Numbered from the stretch's first letter, positions 25,227 through 34,872 are shown. The stretch is DNA of 64,000 nt from Paenibacillus albidus (GCF_014644435.1 NZ_BMKR01000034.1:1-64000), one strand, 5' to 3'. Numbers and translations are program-made. Notes: a model not told the origin generated them from the sequence alone.

Positions 25227-26426
25227 TCAGAAGGTTACCGCTTCTTCAAGCAAACGGAACACTTTGTCCCTGACGCTGCCCGACTCATAATACTTCAGCA
25301 GAGTGTCATAGGCCCGCTGCGAGAGGATGGAGCCCAGCTCGGGTTCTTGCAGCAGCGCCAGCGAATAATCAGCGATATCGGTTGCAGTACGGGCCAGCAG
25401 GATATTGCGGTTATGCTCGCAGACCAGCCCTTCGGAGCCTTTGAAGCTGGTTATGACCGGTGTCCTTAGTCCCCAGGCTTCCAGGATTCTTACCGGTGCT
25501 CCGCAGCCCTCAAGCAAGGGGGCAATTACCGCCTTGGCCCGGCCGATAATAGAGGCAGCCTGCTCCATATCCCAAACTATGGTTACGGAGTCCTCCTCCT
25601 TAACCAGCCGTTCAAGCTCCGGATGGACTGCAGCGCTCAGCAGCCAGCACTTGACATCCGGGACCCGGGCCTTGATCAGCGGATAACTCTTGTGGAAAAA
25701 TACAACCGCTGCATTTTTCCCCTGGACCGTTGCCAAATCCAAGTAAAGCACTATTTGATTCTCCTTTTGTACACAACTTTGCCGGGGGTACTGGCTGAGG
25801 TCAAGGAAATCAGGGACCACATGTACCTTGCCGGCATCTGCAAAGGACATGGCTTTGTAGCCAAGCGCAGCCCACTCCGAATGGGCCAGAAGCAGTCCCG
25901 TCTTGCGCAATAATCTCCGTTCCTCCCCACGCACCATCGCCTCACTCAGCCGGTGATACGGCCTGCCAAGCCCTCGCTTCCTCGATACCTTCATTGAAAC
26001 CGGGACGCCCTGTGCCCGGTATCCGTCCATAATCAGAACTGCTTCCGGCAGGCATTGCCGGACCACATTCATACAGCTCTCTGCCAAACTACGGGCAATG
26101 AATACATGACTATACGAGATATTTGCGCAAAGCTTCTTAAGCAGATCACTCAGCTCTTTATCTGCCTTGCCCACATAGGAATCATTAGGCAGCTTGTAGA
26201 GGGATCGCAGCATCGTCCGCCCCGGAGCGCCCTTTCGTTTCACGCTGTGCACAGTAAGCGCACTATTTTCAGACCATCCGCACTGGGCCCCAAGCTCTCC
26301 ATAAAAGATCAGATCCACTTCATATTTCTGCAATAGAATCCCCAGCATCTTTGCGCTTCTGCTTCGGCCTTCAGATCCTTCTGCCGGATCCTTTCCGGCT
26401 GTCAGGAATAGTATTTTTTTCAGCAT
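25227..26426 (-). CDS. Glycosyltransferase, GT-B fold (family 4-like)
   Basis: 399 residues. The N-terminal domain begins KKILFLTAGKDPAEG; the C-terminal domain has the family-4 donor-site region PLLEGCGAPVRILEAWGLRTP (about 320) with its ExxA/G-type Glu. The acceptor and sugar are not predictable. Intact, unlike the second glycosyltransferase at 36418-37862. AAGGAGC precedes the ATG. It ends in a convergent arrangement with ddh. No partner sugar-nucleotide genes lie nearby. Confidence 0.75.
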   Translation of the reverse strand: MLKKILFLTAGKDPAEGSEGRSRSAKMLGILLQKYEVDLIFYGELGAQCGWSENSALTVHSVKRKGAPGRTMLRSLYKLPNDSYVGKADKELSDLLKKLCANISYSHVFIARSLAESCMNVVRQCLPEAVLIMDGYRAQGVPVSMKVSRKRGLGRPYHRLSEAMVRGEERRLLRKTGLLLAHSEWAALGYKAMSFADAGKVHVVPDFLDLSQYPRQSCVQKENQIVLYLDLATVQGKNAAVVFFHKSYPLIKARVPDVKCWLLSAAVHPELERLVKEEDSVTIVWDMEQAASIIGRAKAVIAPLLEGCGAPVRILEAWGLRTPVITSFKGSEGLVCEHNRNILLARTATDIADYSLALLQEPELGSILSQRAYDTLLKYYESGSVRDKVFRLLEEAVTF

Positions 26427-26590
26427 TACTTTAGCTCCTTGACTTTTAAATAATCATGCAAATCCACAATAAATACGAATTAACAAGACTTTAGTCTCAG
26501 AACAATAGTAGCCTGTTTTTCGCAAAAGCGTTGTCGATTTATGGGGTAAAAAATGTTATATTCTCACTTGTCCCAACAATATTCATAATT

Positions 26591-27069
26591 TCACCGCCGC
26601 CCATCCCGTTCCCTCTTGCTTCTTACAACACAATTCCTGCCTTGCCGTTTGGCCTGATAAAGTGCGTCATCGCTTAATTTGTAGAGGGTATTCAGGGGAG
26701 TTCCGTCTCCGGGATCAACCATAATGATTCCGATACTGACGGTATAATGCAGCGGTGCACCGTAAATTTCAGCCCCTAAAGTGGCGGTACGCAGCCGTTC
26801 CGCCACCTCGCCGCAGCGCCACAATCTCCAGACAGCCGCCGGCCAGTAACAGGGCGTTGCACAGCGGAACAATCAGAATATGGGGAATATAGTCCCATAG
26901 CAACATCAGCGTCCAAAACAGAAGCTGCAGCCACTTCGAGAGGATAAATAACGCAGAGGCCCGTGTCTTGGCTTCCCGATGTACGATAAGCTGAAATCAA
27001 ACATACGGTGAACAGATTTCCTAAGACAAACATCAAGAGCAGTGTTTTGATATCAAGCTGAAAATCCAT
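26591..27069 (-). pseudogene. Decayed diguanylate cyclase (GGDEF) gene
   Basis: Three pieces in different frames make one interrupted gene. Piece 1 (27069 to about 26985) encodes MDFQLDIKTLLLMFVLG..., a first membrane segment. After a one-base frame change the text continues as further membrane helices, LSKWLQLLFWTLMLLWDY and HILIVPLCNALLLAGG (about 26970-26815). Piece 3 (26820-26591) is the end of a GGDEF domain: AERLRTATL, YTVSIGI, and LYKLSDDALYQAKRQGRN. The GGDEF signature loop itself and the intervening region are missing, so there is a large internal deletion as well as the frameshift. It cannot make c-di-GMP. Confidence 0.85.
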
Positions 27070-27197
27070 ACATGCACCACCATATATATCATTAGGAATT
27101 AGATTTATCTTTCAGGCAGATCAGGACCTTATGCCTTTATCGGCAAAACCCGGAGTTCATTTCAGCTTTGTATCGAATAAAAAGACCCGAAAACATC

Positions 27198-27262
27198 AAA
27201 AAACCCCCTCCGACATTCCAGCCGCCGGACCCGCTAGGGGGCACGGCTGAAATCAGAGGGGG
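27198..27262 (-). terminator. Terminator after murC
   Basis: Minus strand CCCCCTCTGA.../...GGAGGGGG long stem with inner CAGCCG/CGGCTG pairing, followed by six T. Confidence 0.85.
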
Positions 27263-27279
27263 CTGCCAAAAAGGTTGAA

Positions 27280-28656
27280 TTACCGCTGCTTCAAAATGTC
27301 TGCCAGCGCATAACCAACCTTCCAGATGTCGCCTGCGCCCATTGTAATGACCAGATCACCGGGCGCAATCCGGTTCTGCAGGTCGGCGAGTACATCTTCC
27401 TTCGCAGGCAAATGTCTTGCACCTGCGTTGCTGTTCTGTACAATCAGCTCCACCAGCTTTGCGGAAGTGACGCCTTCTATCTGTTTCTCCCCGGCCGGGG
27501 AGTAGATATCGGTAATAATGACCTCGTCGGCTTCGCTAAATGCACGGCTGAATGCGTCCAGCAAGAAGAAAGTGCGCGTGTAACGCTGGGGCTGGAACAC
27601 GGCAATAATCCGTTTGCCGGTTGCCTTGGCTGCGCTTATGGTAGCCCGAATTTCGGTAGGGTGATGTGCATAATCGTCAATGACGAGAATATCGTTGACC
27701 TCACCCAGCACCTGGAACCGGCGTTTGGCCCCGTGAAACTTCACGATGGAGGCAGAGATCTCCTCAAACGGGATCCCGGCTTTCAGACAGGCAATAACGG
27801 CAGCCATCGAATTGTAAAGATTGTATTGTCCGGGAACCGACAATTCGATGCGGCCCAGCACTTCGCCGTATCCGTTCATGGTATACGAAACCTGGCGGTC
27901 ACCGAGCACAATATCAGTGGCCGTGTAGTCTGCGTTCGGAGACTTGATGCCGTAGGTGGTGACCTTTCCGGTCACCTCAGGCAGCAGAGAAATAACGTTC
28001 TCGTCGTCGCAGCATACTATATTCGTACCATCTTCACGCAGCTGATTCATGAACTGCACATAAGCCGCCTTCAGACGGTTAAAATCGCCGCCATAATTCT
28101 CCAGATGATCCGCTTCAATATTCGTCACAATGCCCAGCCACGGGTGATATTGCAGAAAAGAGCCGTCGCTCTCGTCGGCTTCCGCCACCACAAACTCGCC
28201 TTGTCCCGCCTTGGCATTGGTGCCGACATTCATAATCTCTCCGCCAATGATATAAGTAGGGTCCACACCGCAATCTTCCATCACCAGAGCGATCATCGAC
28301 GATGTGGTTGTTTTGCCATGCGCCCCGGCGATGGCCACCCCTTTGCGTTCATTGAGCAGCCGGGCCAGCATCTGCGAGCGGTGCAGAATCGGAATTTTGA
28401 GCCGCTCTGCTTCCACCCACTCCACATTGTCAGCAGCCAGAGCCGTAGAGTACACGACCAGGTCCGCGCCTTTCACTTGTTCCGCCGTATGCCCGATATA
28501 GACCTTGGCACCTTTGGCAATCAATTTCTCGGTCAATTCCTGAGCTGCCACATCGGAGCCCGTAACCGTAAATCCCATCTCCAGCATTACCCGGGCAATC
28601 GCGCTCATTCCGTAGCCGCCGATCCCTATAAAATGCACACGTTCAGTAGTATCCAA
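27280..28656 (-). CDS. murC: UDP-N-acetylmuramate--L-alanine ligase
   Basis: 458 residues. It adds L-Ala to UDP-MurNAc. N-terminal HFIGIGGYGMSA binds UDP, the P-loop is AGAHGKTTTSSM (about 110), and the C-terminal DDYAHHPTEI is typical of Mur ligases. The start is TTG at 28654-28656, 7 bases after GGTGA, which itself overlaps the folC stop. It is probably co-transcribed with valS-folC, an unusual place for murC compared with B. subtilis. Confidence 0.97.
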   Translation of the reverse strand: MDTTERVHFIGIGGYGMSAIARVMLEMGFTVTGSDVAAQELTEKLIAKGAKVYIGHTAEQVKGADLVVYSTALAADNVEWVEAERLKIPILHRSQMLARLLNERKGVAIAGAHGKTTTSSMIALVMEDCGVDPTYIIGGEIMNVGTNAKAGQGEFVVAEADESDGSFLQYHPWLGIVTNIEADHLENYGGDFNRLKAAYVQFMNQLREDGTNIVCCDDENVISLLPEVTGKVTTYGIKSPNADYTATDIVLGDRQVSYTMNGYGEVLGRIELSVPGQYNLYNSMAAVIACLKAGIPFEEISASIVKFHGAKRRFQVLGEVNDILVIDDYAHHPTEIRATISAAKATGKRIIAVFQPQRYTRTFFLLDAFSRAFSEADEVIITDIYSPAGEKQIEGVTSAKLVELIVQNSNAGARHLPAKEDVLADLQNRIAPGDLVITMGAGDIWKVGYALADILKQR

Positions 28657-28663
28657 CAGTTCG

Positions 28664-30040
28664 TCACCAGCCTTTTTCAGAATCGGGTTGCTGCAAAAGT
28701 GTACCGCGTACGTCAGATATTAAATACAGCGTACCCGACACCACCGCAAGGTCGTTGTCTGTCGTCATCGACTTCAGCAGCTGCAGCGCTTTGCCCCAAT
28801 CACGTTCTACTATAATTGCCAAATGCTCTTTGGCATATTTCTCCCGCAAGCTTTCTGCGATCGCCTGCAGTTCTTCCGCGTCCATTTTCTTCCGAAAGTC
28901 CGGTTCGGTCAGAATGAGCGTATCCACTATAGGCAGTATATGCTTGAAATACGATTCATGATGCTTATTTGCCAGCATACCCATCAGTAAATTTAATTGG
29001 TTGTATTTATAGATCTGCGGCAGGCTTCGGGCCAAGCTTTCGGCACCTTCGGGATTATGGGCCCCATCCAGTACTATACGCGGGGAAGTTACCACTTCTT
29101 CCAGTCTCCCTGCCCAAAAGGTATGGCGGAAACCTTCCAGAACATCCTCATCCTCCAGCATAAAAGCCATATACTGCCGCAGCACCTCCAGCGCCATCAT
29201 GGCTCCCGCTGCGTTGCTGATCTGATGCTCGCCTTTCATAGCGATTTCGAGGGGAACATTGCGGAAAGGGCCTTTAAAGGTAAAGGTCTGCACACCGCCT
29301 CGGCTTCCGGTAGATTCATAGCTGAATCCTTCACCGGCCAGGTAGAGGGTAGAGTTGCATTCCGCCGCTTTGGCCTTCAATACTGCGACCGCCTCCGGCT
29401 GGGACACGCAGCTTACCGCAGGTACGCCAGGCTTGATGATTCCGGCCTTCTCTGCGGCAATCTTCGTCAGCGTATCTCCCAGAACATCGGTATGATCATA
29501 GCCGACATTCGTAATAATGGACACTATCGGGGTTACAATGTTCGTTACATCCAGCCTTCCCCCAAGCCCCGTCTCCCATACGACTACATCGGGATAGGAG
29601 AATTCCGCATAATAAAGAATGGCCAGCGCAGTTGCTACCTCGAACATCGTGGGTGAACCCAGCTCACTTTCGGCAATTTCCTCCACCAGCGGACGCAGCC
29701 GGTTGGCAATCACGGTAAGCGTCTCTTCAGGGATATCCGTACCGTTGTATTGAAACCGGTTCGTGAATTTGGTGATGTACGGAGAAGTGAAGGTGCCTAC
29801 CGAATACCCGCTTTGAAGCAATACACTTGTCAGAAAAGCACAGGTCGAACCTTTCCCGTTCGTTCCCGCCACATGAATAAATTTCAGGCGGCGCTGCGGC
29901 TCTCCGAGACGTTCAAGCAGCAGAGCAATCCGTTCCAGTCCCGGACGGATGCCGAAAGGAATGAGACTGTTAATCCAGTCGACGGCTTCTGTATATGTCG
30001 ATAGCGGGGCGGCAGTGCCGCCCCCGAATTGTTCTTCCAT
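28664..30040 (-). CDS. folC: Folylpolyglutamate/dihydrofolate synthase
   Basis: 458 residues. It adds glutamate to (dihydro)folates. P-loop HVAGTNGKGSTCAFL (about 55-69), WETGLGGRLDVTN and the C-terminal LDGAHNPEGAESL are all present. It starts 5 bases after the valS stop, matching the valS-folC order in B. subtilis. Confidence 0.96.
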   Translation of the reverse strand: MEEQFGGGTAAPLSTYTEAVDWINSLIPFGIRPGLERIALLLERLGEPQRRLKFIHVAGTNGKGSTCAFLTSVLLQSGYSVGTFTSPYITKFTNRFQYNGTDIPEETLTVIANRLRPLVEEIAESELGSPTMFEVATALAILYYAEFSYPDVVVWETGLGGRLDVTNIVTPIVSIITNVGYDHTDVLGDTLTKIAAEKAGIIKPGVPAVSCVSQPEAVAVLKAKAAECNSTLYLAGEGFSYESTGSRGGVQTFTFKGPFRNVPLEIAMKGEHQISNAAGAMMALEVLRQYMAFMLEDEDVLEGFRHTFWAGRLEEVVTSPRIVLDGAHNPEGAESLARSLPQIYKYNQLNLLMGMLANKHHESYFKHILPIVDTLILTEPDFRKKMDAEELQAIAESLREKYAKEHLAIIVERDWGKALQLLKSMTTDNDLAVVSGTLYLISDVRGTLLQQPDSEKGW

Positions 30041-30045
30041 ATCCC

Positions 30046-32775
30046 TTATCCTCTCAGCTCTGCGATGCGGGCCAGTACTTTCTCCCGTTTGGCAGTGTAG
30101 TCCGCCTGCTTGGCCCGTTCCTCTTCGATGACTTTAGCCGGAGCTTTGGCCACAAAACCCTGGTTGCCCAGTTTTTTCTCCACACGCTCGACTTCACTGT
30201 TCAGAGACAACACTTCTTTTTCCAGACGGGCGATCTCCTGATCAATATCAATGAGCCCCGACAGCGGCAGCAGCAGCTCCGCGCCAGTTATCACAGCGGA
30301 CATGACCTTGTCCGGCGTCTGCGGATTCATCCCCGCTTCAAAGGAAGAGGTGTTGCAGAAACGTCCGATGTAATTGTCGTTGCGGTTCACGATGCGCAGC
30401 ACGTCTTCATTGCCTGCCTTCACCAGCAGCTCAACCTTTTTGCTCATCGGCACATTCACTTCCGCACGGATGTTGCGCACCGCACGGATAATATCCATAA
30501 GCAGGTTCATTTCTGCCACTGCTTCAGGATTGGCCAGCGTCTCGTCGTATTCAGGCCATGCCGCCAGTGTAATCGTATCTCCCTCATGCGGCAGATGCTG
30601 CCAGATTTCCTCGGAAATAAAAGGCATGAACGGGTGAATCAGGCGTAGTGTTCTGTCCAGCACATAGGCAAGCACCGATTGGGTCTTGGCTTTGGCTGCA
30701 GTATCCGAACCATAAAGAGACAGCTTGGCAAATTCAATGTACCAGTCGCACAGATCATCCCAGATGAAGTTGTACAGGAGACGGCCTGTCTCACCGAACT
30801 CGTACGCGTCAATTAGACGCGTAATATCACGAGAAGTTTCGTTCAGACGATGCAAAATCCAGCGGTCCGCCGTGCTAAGCTCACCTGTGATGTCAATATC
30901 TGCAAAATTTACCCCCTCCAGATTCATGAGGGCAAACCGTGATGCGTTCCAGATCTTGTTGGCAAAATTGCGCGCCTGCTCTACCTTCTCCCAGCGGAAA
31001 CGCAAATCCTGGCCAGCAGTGCTGCTGGTTGAAATCATATAGCGCATCGCATCCGCGCCGTATTTCTCAATAACCTCCAGCGGGTCCACGCCGTTGCCGA
31101 GGGATTTCGACATTTTTTGCCCTTCCGAGTCACGAACCAGACCGTGCATCAGCACATCGGAGAACGGCTTCTTCCCGGTGAACTCCAGGGCGGAGAAGAT
31201 CATCCGCGCCACCCAGAAATAAATAATATCATAGCCCGTTACAAGCACATTATTGGGATAATAACGCTCATAATCTGCTTTGCTCTCATCCGGCCACCCC
31301 AGCGTAGCGAATGGCCACAGATTCGAGCTGAACCAGGTATCGAGTACATCCTCATCCTGCTTCAGGTCGGTAAGCCCGCTGATGGCACGTGCTTCTTCCT
31401 CATTGTCCGCCACTACCAGCTCACCTGTAGATTCGGAATACCAGGCAGGAATCCGGTGACCCCACCAGAGCTGGCGGGAAATACACCAGTCGCGCACATT
31501 TTCGATCCAGTTCAGATAGGTTCGCTCAAAGCGTTCCGGCACAAAGTTGACGCCATCTCCATCTTTCTGGGCCCGAATGGCTTCTTCGGCGAGCGGCTGC
31601 ATTTTGACAAACCATTGCGTGGACAGATACGGCTCAACCACCGCTCCCGAGCGCTCGCTGTGCCCCACCTGATGTACATGATCTTCAATCGAGATCAGGA
31701 CTCCCTGCTCTTTCAGGTCAGCTGTAATTGCCTTGCGGCATTCGCTGCGGTCCTGGCCTTGGTATGGCCCGGCTTCTTCGTTCATAGTGCCGCTCTCGTC
31801 CATGACATTAATCTGCGGCAGATTATGCCGCTGGCCTACCTCGAAATCATTCGGGTCATGCGCAGGAGTAATCTTAACCGCCCCGCTGCCGAACTCCTTA
31901 TCTACATACTCATCGGCAATAATCGGAATCTCGCGGCCGATAATCGGCAGAATCAGAGTTTTGCCAATCAGTGCCTGATACCGTTCATCCTCGGGATGTA
32001 CCGCCACCGCCGTGTCGCCCAGCATCGTCTCAGGACGTGTCGTGGCAACAGTGATATAGCCGCTGCCATCCTTGAGCGGATAACGCAGATGGTACAGATG
32101 CCCGTTTACTTCTTTATATTCAACCTCAATATCGGAAAGCGCCGTACGGGCCGCAGGGTCCCAGTTGATAATACGCTTGCCGCGATAGATCAGGCCTTTC
32201 TTGTAGAGCTTCACAAACACCTGACGGACAGCCTTCGACATGCCCTCATCCAGCGTGAAACGCTCGCGGGAATAATCCAGGGAGAGCCCCATTTTGGCCC
32301 ACTGCTCATGGATCGTTTCCGCATATTGCTCTTTCCAGTCCCACACCTGCTCGAGAAATTTCTCGCGGCCCAGGTCATGGCGGGAAATCCCCTGCTGGCG
32401 CAGCTTCTGCTCCACCTTGGTCTGGGTGGCGATCCCTGCATGATCCGTCCCCGGCAGCCACAAGGTATCAAAACCCTGCATCCGCTTGGTGCGGATCAGA
32501 ATATCCTGCAGCGTGAAATCGAGTGCATGGCCGATATGCAGCATGCCCGTAACGTTCGGAGGAGGAATGACAATGCTGTACGGCTTCGCGTCCGGGCGTT
32601 GCCCGGCGCGGAAATATCCGCCCGCTGTCCAGTAGTCATACCATTTCTGTTCCGCCGCTTTTGGATCATATGTAGTCGGCATATCAGGGTTTGCCTTGTT
32701 CACAGCGGAAGGGTCTCCCGCCGTATCTTGCAGATTCGGCAGTTCTGCCGCCGTTAGCTTCTCTTGATCATCCAT
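30046..32775 (-). CDS. valS: Valyl-tRNA synthetase
   Basis: 909 residues, class I synthetase charging tRNA-Val. HIGH motif as PPPNVTGMLHIGHALD (about residue 80), KMSKS as GQKMSKSLGNG (about 560), an editing CP1 domain between, the anticodon-binding domain after 650, and a C-terminal coiled coil (about 845-909). GGAGG precedes the ATG. Expression is controlled by the T-box leader upstream. Heads valS-folC-murC. Confidence 0.98.
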   Translation of the reverse strand: MDDQEKLTAAELPNLQDTAGDPSAVNKANPDMPTTYDPKAAEQKWYDYWTAGGYFRAGQRPDAKPYSIVIPPPNVTGMLHIGHALDFTLQDILIRTKRMQGFDTLWLPGTDHAGIATQTKVEQKLRQQGISRHDLGREKFLEQVWDWKEQYAETIHEQWAKMGLSLDYSRERFTLDEGMSKAVRQVFVKLYKKGLIYRGKRIINWDPAARTALSDIEVEYKEVNGHLYHLRYPLKDGSGYITVATTRPETMLGDTAVAVHPEDERYQALIGKTLILPIIGREIPIIADEYVDKEFGSGAVKITPAHDPNDFEVGQRHNLPQINVMDESGTMNEEAGPYQGQDRSECRKAITADLKEQGVLISIEDHVHQVGHSERSGAVVEPYLSTQWFVKMQPLAEEAIRAQKDGDGVNFVPERFERTYLNWIENVRDWCISRQLWWGHRIPAWYSESTGELVVADNEEEARAISGLTDLKQDEDVLDTWFSSNLWPFATLGWPDESKADYERYYPNNVLVTGYDIIYFWVARMIFSALEFTGKKPFSDVLMHGLVRDSEGQKMSKSLGNGVDPLEVIEKYGADAMRYMISTSSTAGQDLRFRWEKVEQARNFANKIWNASRFALMNLEGVNFADIDITGELSTADRWILHRLNETSRDITRLIDAYEFGETGRLLYNFIWDDLCDWYIEFAKLSLYGSDTAAKAKTQSVLAYVLDRTLRLIHPFMPFISEEIWQHLPHEGDTITLAAWPEYDETLANPEAVAEMNLLMDIIRAVRNIRAEVNVPMSKKVELLVKAGNEDVLRIVNRNDNYIGRFCNTSSFEAGMNPQTPDKVMSAVITGAELLLPLSGLIDIDQEIARLEKEVLSLNSEVERVEKKLGNQGFVAKAPAKVIEEERAKQADYTAKREKVLARIAELRG

Positions 32776-32789
32776 TGTCTGATACCTCC

Positions 32790-33060
32790 AGTGGGTTAGA
32801 TGTTCTGCTTCGTTCTATATAAGTTGAACAAAAGAATCACACAATCAGCACAAGCGTAACTACGGTGAATGTTTGGACTTCCGGCCGCTGCCCGTCTACA
32901 GATTTCTTTGATTAACTGCTTATAGCAGTTGAAATCCGCAGACAACATATGCTTACGATGCGAGCTTTCCTCCGGAAAGCTTTCGGGCGGACGCTACCGC
33001 TCCTACAGTTCCAAACTTCCCCTACGTTCCTCCTGCTTTTTTGGAGAGTCTACAGTTCAA
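32790..33060 (-). repeat. Structured insert between T-box terminator and valS
   Basis: About 270 bases of transcribed leader without a gene. It contains two perfect hairpins: AACTGCT/AGCAGTT (32914-32930, 3-base loop) within a GATTTC/GAAATC outer stem, and AGCTTTCC/GGAAAGCT (32963-32981, 3-base loop). The region resembles dispersed intergenic elements of Paenibacillus genomes; this resemblance is from memory and unverified. Confidence 0.5.
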
Positions 33061-33064
33061 GATA

Positions 33065-33395
33065 TATAGGAATAAAAAAAACAAAAAGACCCCTCGCCCT
33101 CAAAGGACGAAAGGTCATTCTTTCGCGGTACCACCTTTGTTTCGCGCCAATAAAAATAACCCCTGTCTCTGTAACCTCACGGCTCCAGAAACTTAGCGCG
33201 ACACTCATGCAGATAACGGCTGCGTCCGGCCACATCCTACCTTGTTCATCCATGATGAAGACAAGCTCAGAGGGGCGACTCCGGGGCGACTTCGGTGGCT
33301 GTATCCTGCGGAATTTCACAGCACTTGCAATTCCGCTCTCTGAAGGGCTGACCGCCTACTCTTCCCGTTCCCAGTCTTTCATTAGATAATGCTTA
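33065..33395 (-). promoter_or_regulatory. T-box riboswitch, valine
   Basis: Minus strand. The T-box core AAGGTGGTACCGCG is at 33124-33137. Stem I has an AGTA loop-E motif and an AGAGAG segment; the likely specifier is GUC (33288-33290) following GAA, a valine codon fitting valS. The terminator is GACCTTTCGTCC.../...GGGGTC followed by a T-rich run (33070-33116). Uncharged tRNA-Val should stabilise the antiterminator formed by the T-box core. Confidence 0.92.
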
Positions 33396-33399
33396 CTCC

Positions 33400-33428
33400 A
33401 TAATACATTCAGTGTCAAACGGAGTCAA
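33400..33428 (-). promoter_or_regulatory. Sigma-A promoter of the valS T-box transcript
   Basis: TTGACT (33423-33428), 17-bp spacer, TATTAT (33400-33405), minus strand. Confidence 0.8.
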
Positions 33429-33492
33429 CCGGATACGCCGCAGCTTACCCGATAAATCATCCAAAGGATGTCCAGGCAAGGGAATTAAGGGA

Positions 33493-33540
33493 TTGACGTT
33501 AGCCTTTGTTCATAATTATATTTTACCTAACGATAGTTAG
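33493..33540 (+). promoter_or_regulatory. Promoter and operator of the TetR-yqeB pair
   Basis: TTGACG (33493-33498), 18-bp spacer, TATATT (33517-33522). Just downstream, at the expected transcription start, lies the perfect inverted repeat CTAACGATAGTTAG (33527-33540), a probable binding site for the adjacent TetR protein, implying autorepression. Confidence 0.65.
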
Positions 33541-33556
33541 AAAAATGGAGGTTGTG

Positions 33557-34147
33557 ATGAAGAAAAAGGATCTTACCCACAGCCAGCTGATCGACGCCGC
33601 TTTTCTCTTGTTCGCAGAACACGGAATCGATAAGACCAGTCTGGCCATGATTGCCAAGGAAGTCGGAATATCCAAACCTTCGATTTATTATCACTTTTCT
33701 TCCAAGGAAGAATTGATTGAGCGGATTTTTGATTTTGTATTCAGCGATTACCGATTTGAGCATGATTTTGATCTGGCCGAGTTCAATGCAGACAACTTCC
33801 GGGAGAAATTGCTGGCAGGCGGATGGGCTATGCTGGCCGTCGACAAGGAGAACCAGCGTGTCGTGTTAAAGGTACTGAACGAATTTATTCTATCTGCCTT
33901 GCGGGATGAGAAATACAGGGAGCGCCTGATTGCCATGCAGCAGAACTACCTGGACGGCTTCCACAGGCTGCTTGTCAAAGGAGCGGAATGGGGAGTGGTG
34001 CCGCCCGTAAATCTGGAAGCCAAGGCGCATATGCTGGCCCTCGTGTTCGACAATATTACCAGCTACCTCTTATTGGGGCTTGAACTGAAATATCAAGCCA
34101 TTTGGCAAACGGCTGTCGACAGTATTTTCATAAAGGAGGCCAACTGA
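33557..34147 (+). CDS. TetR/AcrR family transcriptional regulator
   Basis: 196 residues. N-terminal HTH (about 10-55) with the usual ISKPSIYYHFSSKEEL recognition segment; the C-terminal ligand domain is unassigned. The ATG at 33557-33559 follows GGAGG by 5 bases; an upstream in-frame extension would start inside the operator and is rejected. It is one base from the next gene, so the pair is co-transcribed and probably autoregulated through the palindrome upstream. Confidence 0.88.
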   Translation: MKKKDLTHSQLIDAAFLLFAEHGIDKTSLAMIAKEVGISKPSIYYHFSSKEELIERIFDFVFSDYRFEHDFDLAEFNADNFREKLLAGGWAMLAVDKENQRVVLKVLNEFILSALRDEKYRERLIAMQQNYLDGFHRLLVKGAEWGVVPPVNLEAKAHMLALVFDNITSYLLLGLELKYQAIWQTAVDSIFIKEAN

Positions 34148-34148
34148 T

Positions 34149-34853
34149 ATGCCATTTACCCCCTCCTCGACATCGGCCGGATTATCCCGCTTGGAACAGA
34201 TGCTTCTCTGGGCCCTTATATCGCTTGCCGGTCTCGCCTTGGGCTGCTTCCTGCCTGCCATTGCCCGGTGGGCCGCTGCCCTGTCATGGATTCCCTTTCA
34301 AGGTCCGCTGAAGCTGATTGCCTCACAGGAAGGTCTATGGCTGCCAATTCTCACGGGGGTTCTGGGACTCGGCGGCGGTCTGTATTTAAGTCATTATGTA
34401 ATAAAAGAATGCCTGATCGCTGAAGTTACCGGCCTTGAGGTTGCCATCAGGATTAACGGAAAAGAAATGACCTATGACAAAAGCCAGCTTCAGGCCTGTT
34501 ATCTTGACGGTAAAGAGCTTGTCCTTACAGGCATTAACGGGCATGAGCTGTTCCGTGAACCCATGAGCAGTTCTTCTTCCAGGCTCGCTTCCGCTTTCAG
34601 GGAACATCATTTTCCATGGACGGAAGAGGACCCCTATAAAGACCAGTTCACACTGTGGGTGCCGGACGCCCCAGGCCTTGACCCGGCCGTGAACGCCTTG
34701 CTGAAAGCCCGTAAAAAAGCCCTGAAGAAGGAGGAGACGGAAGATGCCCGGGCGTTCAGACAGGAACTGGACCGGCTCGGAATTGCCGTCCGTGACGAGG
34801 GCATCCGCCAATATTGGCGTTCCTTCACAGCGGAGAATCAAAAACTCCGGTAA
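34149..34853 (+). CDS. yqeB: YqeB-like membrane protein
   Basis: 234 residues. Two hydrophobic segments (about 18-42 and 62-85), then a soluble domain with a PH-like look (EVAIRINGKEMTY), followed by a charged region with FPWTEEDPYKDQFTLW and a C-terminal GIAVRDEGIRQYWR. Overall pattern matches B. subtilis YqeB as I recall it; function unknown. AAAGGAGG lies within the end of the tetR gene. Target or partner of that regulator by position. Confidence 0.6.
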   Translation: MPFTPSSTSAGLSRLEQMLLWALISLAGLALGCFLPAIARWAAALSWIPFQGPLKLIASQEGLWLPILTGVLGLGGGLYLSHYVIKECLIAEVTGLEVAIRINGKEMTYDKSQLQACYLDGKELVLTGINGHELFREPMSSSSSRLASAFREHHFPWTEEDPYKDQFTLWVPDAPGLDPAVNALLKARKKALKKEETEDARAFRQELDRLGIAVRDEGIRQYWRSFTAENQKLR

Positions 34854-34872
34854 CGGGTTTTAGCGGAATAGG

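Noticed and set aside
30046..32775. Plus-strand frame opposite valS of more than 500 codons
   Set aside because: Antisense to an intact valS; long shadow frames are common in G/C-rich codons, with no domain seen.
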